A DNA stretch of 64,000 bases from PFJX01 sp044227325 (GTDB taxonomy: Bacteria; Pseudomonadota; Gammaproteobacteria; Burkholderiales; Thiobacillaceae). The translations under genes were made by a program, and so were the position numbers. The DNA is taken from the NCBI GenBank assembly GCA_044227325.1, contig JBGAFI010000001.1, forward strand, positions 434,001 through 498,000. Reading direction: 5' to 3'. Below the pieces are notes generated by a model. It had not been told where the DNA came from. It saw nothing but the letters and a program-made list of their open reading frames with translations, and did not search any database. Shown in pieces: positions 60,369 through 64,000 of the stretch (within the stretch, counting starts at the first letter, position 1; the number at the start of each line of letters is the position of its first letter).

Positions 60369-61565
60369 ATGACTCCGCTTGATTGTGATACCTGCCCCGA
60401 GTTGTACCCCGCGCGCGTTTTTCCGGTTGCGGAAACACTGCCTGTTCCCGCGTGTGTCCGGCGGCCGGGGGCGCCTTGCACGGTCGTCGAACTGATCCGT
60501 TCGCAACGGTTCGAGCGGGCGGAGGCGGCCCTGGCGGCGTGCGCGATGGATGCCGACTCTCCTTCCAGCCAACTCCAGACCCTGTTGCTGACGGCGCATG
60601 TCCGGCTGCGCGCCGGCAAGCAGAACGCGGGATTGGACGATCTGCGCCACGCCCTGGCTCTGGGTCGGGAAACCGCCCAGTTCGCCGACGTGCTGAGCGG
60701 GACGCCGGACATCCTCGCCAGCCTCTGCGCGGAGGCATTGGAAGCGGGCGTCGAGCCGTGCTACGCGCGCTGCCTGATCGATCAGGCGAGCCTGGCCCCG
60801 CCCATCCCCAATGCGACCCGCTGGCCCTATCCGGTGCGCATCCATACCCTCGGCCAAGCGGCCGTGCTGGTGCGGGGCAGACCGCTGCGTTTCAGCGGCA
60901 AGGCCCAGCGCCGGCCCCTGCTCCTGCTGCACAGCCTGCTGGCCCGGGGCGGCAAGGCGGTGCCGGTGAGCTTGCTGCGCAAGGCCATGGGCGAGGACGA
61001 CGCATTCGGCGACCGGCACTACAGCCGGGGCGCCTTCGACATGGCCCTGAGCCGCCTGCGCCGCCTGCTGATCGTGCCCGACCTGCTGCTGCTCGGCGAC
61101 GGGCTGTTGTCCCTCAACGAGGATCTCTGCTGGGTGGACGCCTGGGCCTGCGAGCGGTTGCTGGGCGAGGCGGACGCGCAGCCGGACGCGGACGCCGGGC
61201 TGGCTCTGCTGGAACGCGCCCTGCAACTCTACGAGGGCGACTTTCTCGCGGGCGAGGACTCGGCCTGGGCGGTGCTCGCGCGGGAGCGCATCCGCTCCCG
61301 GCTGACGCGCGTCGCGCGGCGCCTGAGCCAGGCCCTGGAACAGGAGGGGCGCTGGGAGGAAGCCGGGCGGTTGTATGAACGCCTGCGCGAGTTCTTCCCG
61401 CTGGACGAGGAACTTTGCCTGCATCTGATCCGCAGCCATATCAAGCGAGGCCAGTTCGCCCAGGCCACCGGCATCTACGCCCGTTGCCGCGAACTGCTGG
61501 GCAAGGTGCTGGGCGTGCTGCCCAGTCCCGCCCTCAAGGCCTTGCTGCAGCCGACCGAGTCCTAG
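60369..61565 (+). CDS. BTAD-containing transcriptional regulator (AfsR/SARP-like)
   Basis: A 398-residue protein. Its N-terminal third (residues 1-150) is a Leu/Ala-rich helical segment with several Cys residues. A winged-helix-like region follows (about 155-265; VRIHTLGQAAVLVRGRPLRFSGKAQRRPLLLLHSLLARGG) and a BTAD/TPR-like helical domain (about 270-395; LYEGDFLAGEDSAWAVLARERIRSRLTRVARR). This is the layout of AfsR/DnrI-type activators, which are most frequent in actinobacteria but also present in other bacteria. ATG 60369 is chosen by domain position; a longer frame begins at 60168. It is divergent from the Crp/Fnr gene and probably regulates nearby or distant genes; the target is unknown. 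Confidence 0.85.
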   Translation: MTPLDCDTCPELYPARVFPVAETLPVPACVRRPGAPCTVVELIRSQRFERAEAALAACAMDADSPSSQLQTLLLTAHVRLRAGKQNAGLDDLRHALALGRETAQFADVLSGTPDILASLCAEALEAGVEPCYARCLIDQASLAPPIPNATRWPYPVRIHTLGQAAVLVRGRPLRFSGKAQRRPLLLLHSLLARGGKAVPVSLLRKAMGEDDAFGDRHYSRGAFDMALSRLRRLLIVPDLLLLGDGLLSLNEDLCWVDAWACERLLGEADAQPDADAGLALLERALQLYEGDFLAGEDSAWAVLARERIRSRLTRVARRLSQALEQEGRWEEAGRLYERLREFFPLDEELCLHLIRSHIKRGQFAQATGIYARCRELLGKVLGVLPSPALKALLQPTES

Positions 61566-61631
61566 ACCGGCTGATTTTTCCTTTCATTTTTTTCCCGGTC
61601 GCGCCTGATCGGCGCGCGGTTTTCGGCTGCG

Positions 61632-61655
61632 CGGCGCCAGGGCGGCGCCGATTTT
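61632..61655 (+). terminator. Probable terminator of the BTAD regulator gene
   Basis: CGGCGCC (61632-61638), loop AGGGC, and GGCGCCG (61644-61650) form a perfect 7-bp GC stem, followed by ATTTT. It lies about 65 bp after the stop. The T run is short, so efficiency is uncertain. Confidence 0.55.
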
Positions 61656-61793
61656 CCCATCCGTGAGCCATCCGATAGGCATCCGAGAGACACCCCCGCC
61701 TATCCCTGCATTAAGGGAGCGCTGATCGATGCGGTCAACGCGAGGCGGCTGGCGACGCGGCGGTCCATGGCCTGTCGAGCCTGCAAGCCTTCC

Positions 61794-61822
61794 GGATTGC
61801 CGCGCGCCACTCGCAATGACGG
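61794..61822. repeat. Degenerate GGATTGC...GCAATGACGG palindromic repeat
   Basis: ATTGC (61796-61800) and GCAAT (61813-61817) flank a GC-rich core in GGATTGCCGCGCGCCACTCG followed by CAATGACGG. This resembles a widespread family of small palindromic intergenic repeats with the same ends in many bacterial genomes. It sits in the 326-bp gap (61566-61891) before the two-TM protein gene; apart from the terminator hairpin nothing else was seen there. Confidence 0.55.
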
Positions 61823-61891
61823 TTTTCAGAATCGATCGGCGTTTCGACCCATTCCGATGGACAGCCCCCGGATGCGGGGAAGGCGGGAAAA

Positions 61892-62230
61892 ATGGCCAAT
61901 TCGACGACGATCAGCACAGCTTGGACCAGCAGCAAGGGTCGTCTGCTCTTGTTGTGGATGGGATTCGACGGCGTGCTTTATCTCGGCGCCCTGATGACCT
62001 TGGTTTTGGCCCTCACGGACCGCTCGGCCCGGCCTTATACCTACGGCTTCACCATCGCGCTGGTGACTTCCTGGGCCGCGCGCATGGCCTACGGCATCTG
62101 GCTCGAACTGCGGCGCGCGCGCCAGATGGAAAACGAGAAGGCGAGGAAGCTGGACGACATCCTGAAGCAGCATGGTTTGACGGAAGACCAGTCCGCTTCC
62201 GTGGCCCAGGCCATCAAGCGTCTGGGATGA
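61892..62230 (+). CDS. Hypothetical two-TM membrane protein
   Basis: A 112-residue protein with two hydrophobic segments (about residues 18-40, LLLLWMGFDGVLYLGALMTLVLAL, and 50-68, YGFTIALVTSWAARMAYGIWL), then a charged C-terminal helix with coiled-coil character (RRARQMENEKARKLDDILKQHG). No known family is recognised. ATG 61892 has a weak purine-rich AAGGCGGG upstream. It lies between the BTAD regulator and mfd, convergent with mfd across a 45-bp gap. Function unknown. Confidence 0.65.
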   Translation: MANSTTISTAWTSSKGRLLLLWMGFDGVLYLGALMTLVLALTDRSARPYTYGFTIALVTSWAARMAYGIWLELRRARQMENEKARKLDDILKQHGLTEDQSASVAQAIKRLG

Positions 62231-62246
62231 AGCGGGCAGGCGGAAG

Positions 62247-62274
62247 CGGGCGGGCGGGCGATGCCGCCCGCCCG
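62247..62274. terminator. GC-rich hairpin between convergent genes
   Basis: An 11-bp stem (62247-62257 with 62264-62274) around loop GCGATG lies between the two-TM protein stop and the mfd stop. No T run follows on either strand, so it may be a weak or Rho-assisted terminator for both genes. Confidence 0.45.
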
Positions 62275-62275
62275 G

Positions 62276-64000
62276 CTAAGCGATCTCGCGCAGGAAGCCC
62301 CGCACCAGGTCGATGCGCTTCTCCAGGGTGGGCGAGGCCTTGTCGATCTTGAGCCGGTCCGGTCCCGCCAGCTTGTATTCCCGCTTGGTCTGGATCAGTT
62401 TGATCAGCTTCATGGGGTCCACCGGCGGGTCGGGCACGAACTGGATGCTGGCGGCGTCCGGCCCCACGTCCAGGCGAGCGATGCCGAAGCGCTGGGTGTC
62501 CAGGCGCAGGCGATGCACCGCGAGCAGGGTTTGCGCCGGTTCCGGCAGCAGGCCGAAACGGTCGATGAGTTCCTCCTTGAGGGCGTCCAATTCCTCCGCC
62601 GACTCGCAGTTGGCCAGGCGCTTGTACAGCACCAGGCGTTCGTGGATGTCGCCGCAGTAGGCGTCTGGCAGCAGGGCGGGCAGGTTGAGGTTGATCTCGG
62701 CGATGACGGCGAGGGGCGCGCTCATGTCCGGCTCCTTGCCGGATTTAAGCGACTTCACCGCGCTGTTCAGCATGTCGTTGAACAGGTTGAAGCCCACCTC
62801 CTGCATCTCGCCGCTCTGGTTCTCCCCCAGCACCTCGCCGGCGCCGCGGATTTCCAGGTCGTGCATGGAGAGGTAGAAGCCGGAACCCAGGTCTTCCATG
62901 CTCTGGATCGCCTCCAGCCGTTTCGCGGCGGCGGGCGTCACGCCGGCCCCGTTGGGCGGTGTCAGCAGATAGGCGTAGGCCTGGTGGTGGGAGCGCCCGA
63001 CGCGGCCGCGCAACTGGTGCAACTGGGCCAGACCGAACTTGTCGGCCCGGTTCATGATGATGGTGTTGGCGCTGGGCACGTCGATGCCGGTCTCGATGAT
63101 GGTGGTGCACAACAGCACGTTGAAACGCTGGTGGGTGAAGTCGCGCATCACGTGTTCCAGCTCCCGCTCCGGCATCTGGCCGTGGGCGATCTCGATGCGC
63201 GCCTCCGGCAGCAGCTTCACCAGCTTCTCGTGCATGGTGCGGATGGTTTCCACCTCGTTGTGCAGAAAGTAGATCTGGCCGCCCCGCTTCAGCTCGCGCA
63301 GGCAGGCTTCCCGGATCAGGCCGTCGGAGATGGGCTGCACGAAGGTCTTGATGGCCAGCCGCTTTTGCGGCGCGGTGGCGATGACCGAGAAGTCGCGGAT
63401 GCCCTCCAGGGACATGGCGAGGGTGCGGGGAATGGGCGTCGCGGTCAGGGTGAGCACGTCCACCTCGGCGCGCAATTCCTTCATGCGCTCCTTCTGGCGC
63501 ACGCCGAAACGGTGTTCCTCGTCGATGATGGTCAGCCCCAGGTTCTTGAACACCACGTCCTTGGAGAGCAGCTTGTGGGTGCCGATGACGATGTCGATGC
63601 GGCCTGCCTTCAGACCCTCCAGCGCCGTCGCGACCTCCTTGGGCGAACGGAAGCGGGACAGCTCGGCGAGGCGGACCGGGAAGTCGGCGAAACGGTCGGA
63701 GAAGGTCTGGAAATGCTGCTCGGCGAGCAGGGTGGTGGGGCACAGCACCGCCACCTGTTTGCCGCCGGACACGGCGACGAAAGCGGCGCGCAGGGCCACC
63801 TCGGTCTTGCCGAAGCCCACGTCGCCGCACACCAGCCGGTCCATGGGCCGGCCCGAGGTCATGTCGCCCACCACCGCTTCGATGGCCGCGAGCTGGTCCG
63901 GCGTCTCCTCGAAGCCGAAGCCTTCGGCGAAGGCGCCCAGGTCATGCTCGTTGGCGGCGAAGGCGTGGCCCTGGCGCGCGGCGCGCATCGCGTAGAGATT
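62276..64000 (-). CDS. mfd: Transcription-repair coupling factor Mfd, 3' part (5' end outside window)
   Basis: The frame is open to the window edge, so the N-terminal UvrB-homology and RNA-polymerase-binding domains are missing here. The visible 574 residues comprise the RecG-like translocase: Walker A GDVGFGKTEVALRAAF, Walker B/DEEH box IIDEEHRFGV, motif III LTATPIPRTLAMS, and motif VI QLRGRVGRSHHQAYAYLL. These are followed by the C-terminal regulatory TRCF (D7) domain. Mfd removes RNA polymerase stalled at DNA damage and recruits UvrA. The sequence around FGFEETPDQLAAIEAVVGDM matches Mfd closely. Being cut by the window, no start or operon context can be stated. Confidence 0.97.
   Translation of the reverse strand, partial: NLYAMRAARQGHAFAANEHDLGAFAEGFGFEETPDQLAAIEAVVGDMTSGRPMDRLVCGDVGFGKTEVALRAAFVAVSGGKQVAVLCPTTLLAEQHFQTFSDRFADFPVRLAELSRFRSPKEVATALEGLKAGRIDIVIGTHKLLSKDVVFKNLGLTIIDEEHRFGVRQKERMKELRAEVDVLTLTATPIPRTLAMSLEGIRDFSVIATAPQKRLAIKTFVQPISDGLIREACLRELKRGGQIYFLHNEVETIRTMHEKLVKLLPEARIEIAHGQMPERELEHVMRDFTHQRFNVLLCTTIIETGIDVPSANTIIMNRADKFGLAQLHQLRGRVGRSHHQAYAYLLTPPNGAGVTPAAAKRLEAIQSMEDLGSGFYLSMHDLEIRGAGEVLGENQSGEMQEVGFNLFNDMLNSAVKSLKSGKEPDMSAPLAVIAEINLNLPALLPDAYCGDIHERLVLYKRLANCESAEELDALKEELIDRFGLLPEPAQTLLAVHRLRLDTQRFGIARLDVGPDAASIQFVPDPPVDPMKLIKLIQTKREYKLAGPDRLKIDKASPTLEKRIDLVRGFLREIA

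Overview
The window is a GC-rich (roughly two-thirds G+C, strongly GC3-biased) chromosomal segment. The most likely source is a betaproteobacterium, perhaps of the Rhodocyclales or Nitrosomonadales. This rests on the smpB / ratA / rnfH / guaB / guaA cluster, the divergent ppsR-ppsA pair and prmB. The exact genus cannot be read from the sequence. No tRNA, rRNA, CRISPR array, insertion sequence or prophage gene was seen.

Layout. 1-2.1 kb: retropepsin-like membrane protease, TM-helix/mechanosensitive-like membrane protein and prmB, all on the minus strand. 2.2-35.3 kb: a very large two-partner secretion (TPS) locus. It has two giant tandem paralogous exoproteins of the LktA-type filamentous adhesin class (about 4754 and 4885 residues) and one FhaC/ShlB-type outer-membrane transporter gene after the second. 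Between the two exoprotein genes lies a divergent two-component system: a multi-TM histidine kinase converging on exoprotein 1, and a NarL/LuxR-type response regulator reading toward exoprotein 2. 35.3-39.2 kb: dapE, DUF302 and ArsC/Spx-like genes in one translationally coupled minus-strand operon, then GNAT-ispF-thpR on plus, then a host-attachment-family protein. 39.3-45.3 kb: smpB-mnmH (minus), ratA-rnfH (plus), a small lipoprotein, guaB and guaA. 45.4-53.8 kb: a GT-A-like glycosyltransferase, an EF-G-like GTPase, an apparently unannotated small transcription unit with its own promoter and a strong intrinsic terminator, a GYF/pentapeptide-repeat membrane protein, a SpoU/TrmH-family methyltransferase, ppsR and ppsA. 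53.9-64 kb: a His-rich periplasmic protein, an RND efflux pump and its adaptor separated by a palindromic repeat cluster, a Crp/Fnr regulator divergent from a BTAD-type (AfsR/SARP-like) regulator, a two-TM protein and the 3' part of mfd.

How the parts work together. The TPS locus is the distinctive system. Both exoproteins carry the N-terminal TPS secretion domain and have closely related architectures, so the single TpsB probably exports both (inference). The kinase/regulator pair lies inside the locus. Three dyad-symmetric sequences in the 203-bp region before exoprotein 2 are plausible control sites. No CdiA-type VENN/toxin module or immunity gene is visible, so a role in adhesion, aggregation or biofilm is likelier than contact-dependent inhibition.

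The second item of note is at 48.69-48.82 kb. A candidate sRNA there has two stem-loops plus a terminator; one loop displays a CU-rich sequence identical to the anti-Shine-Dalgarno core. The same DNA encodes a possible 24-residue hydrophobic peptide.
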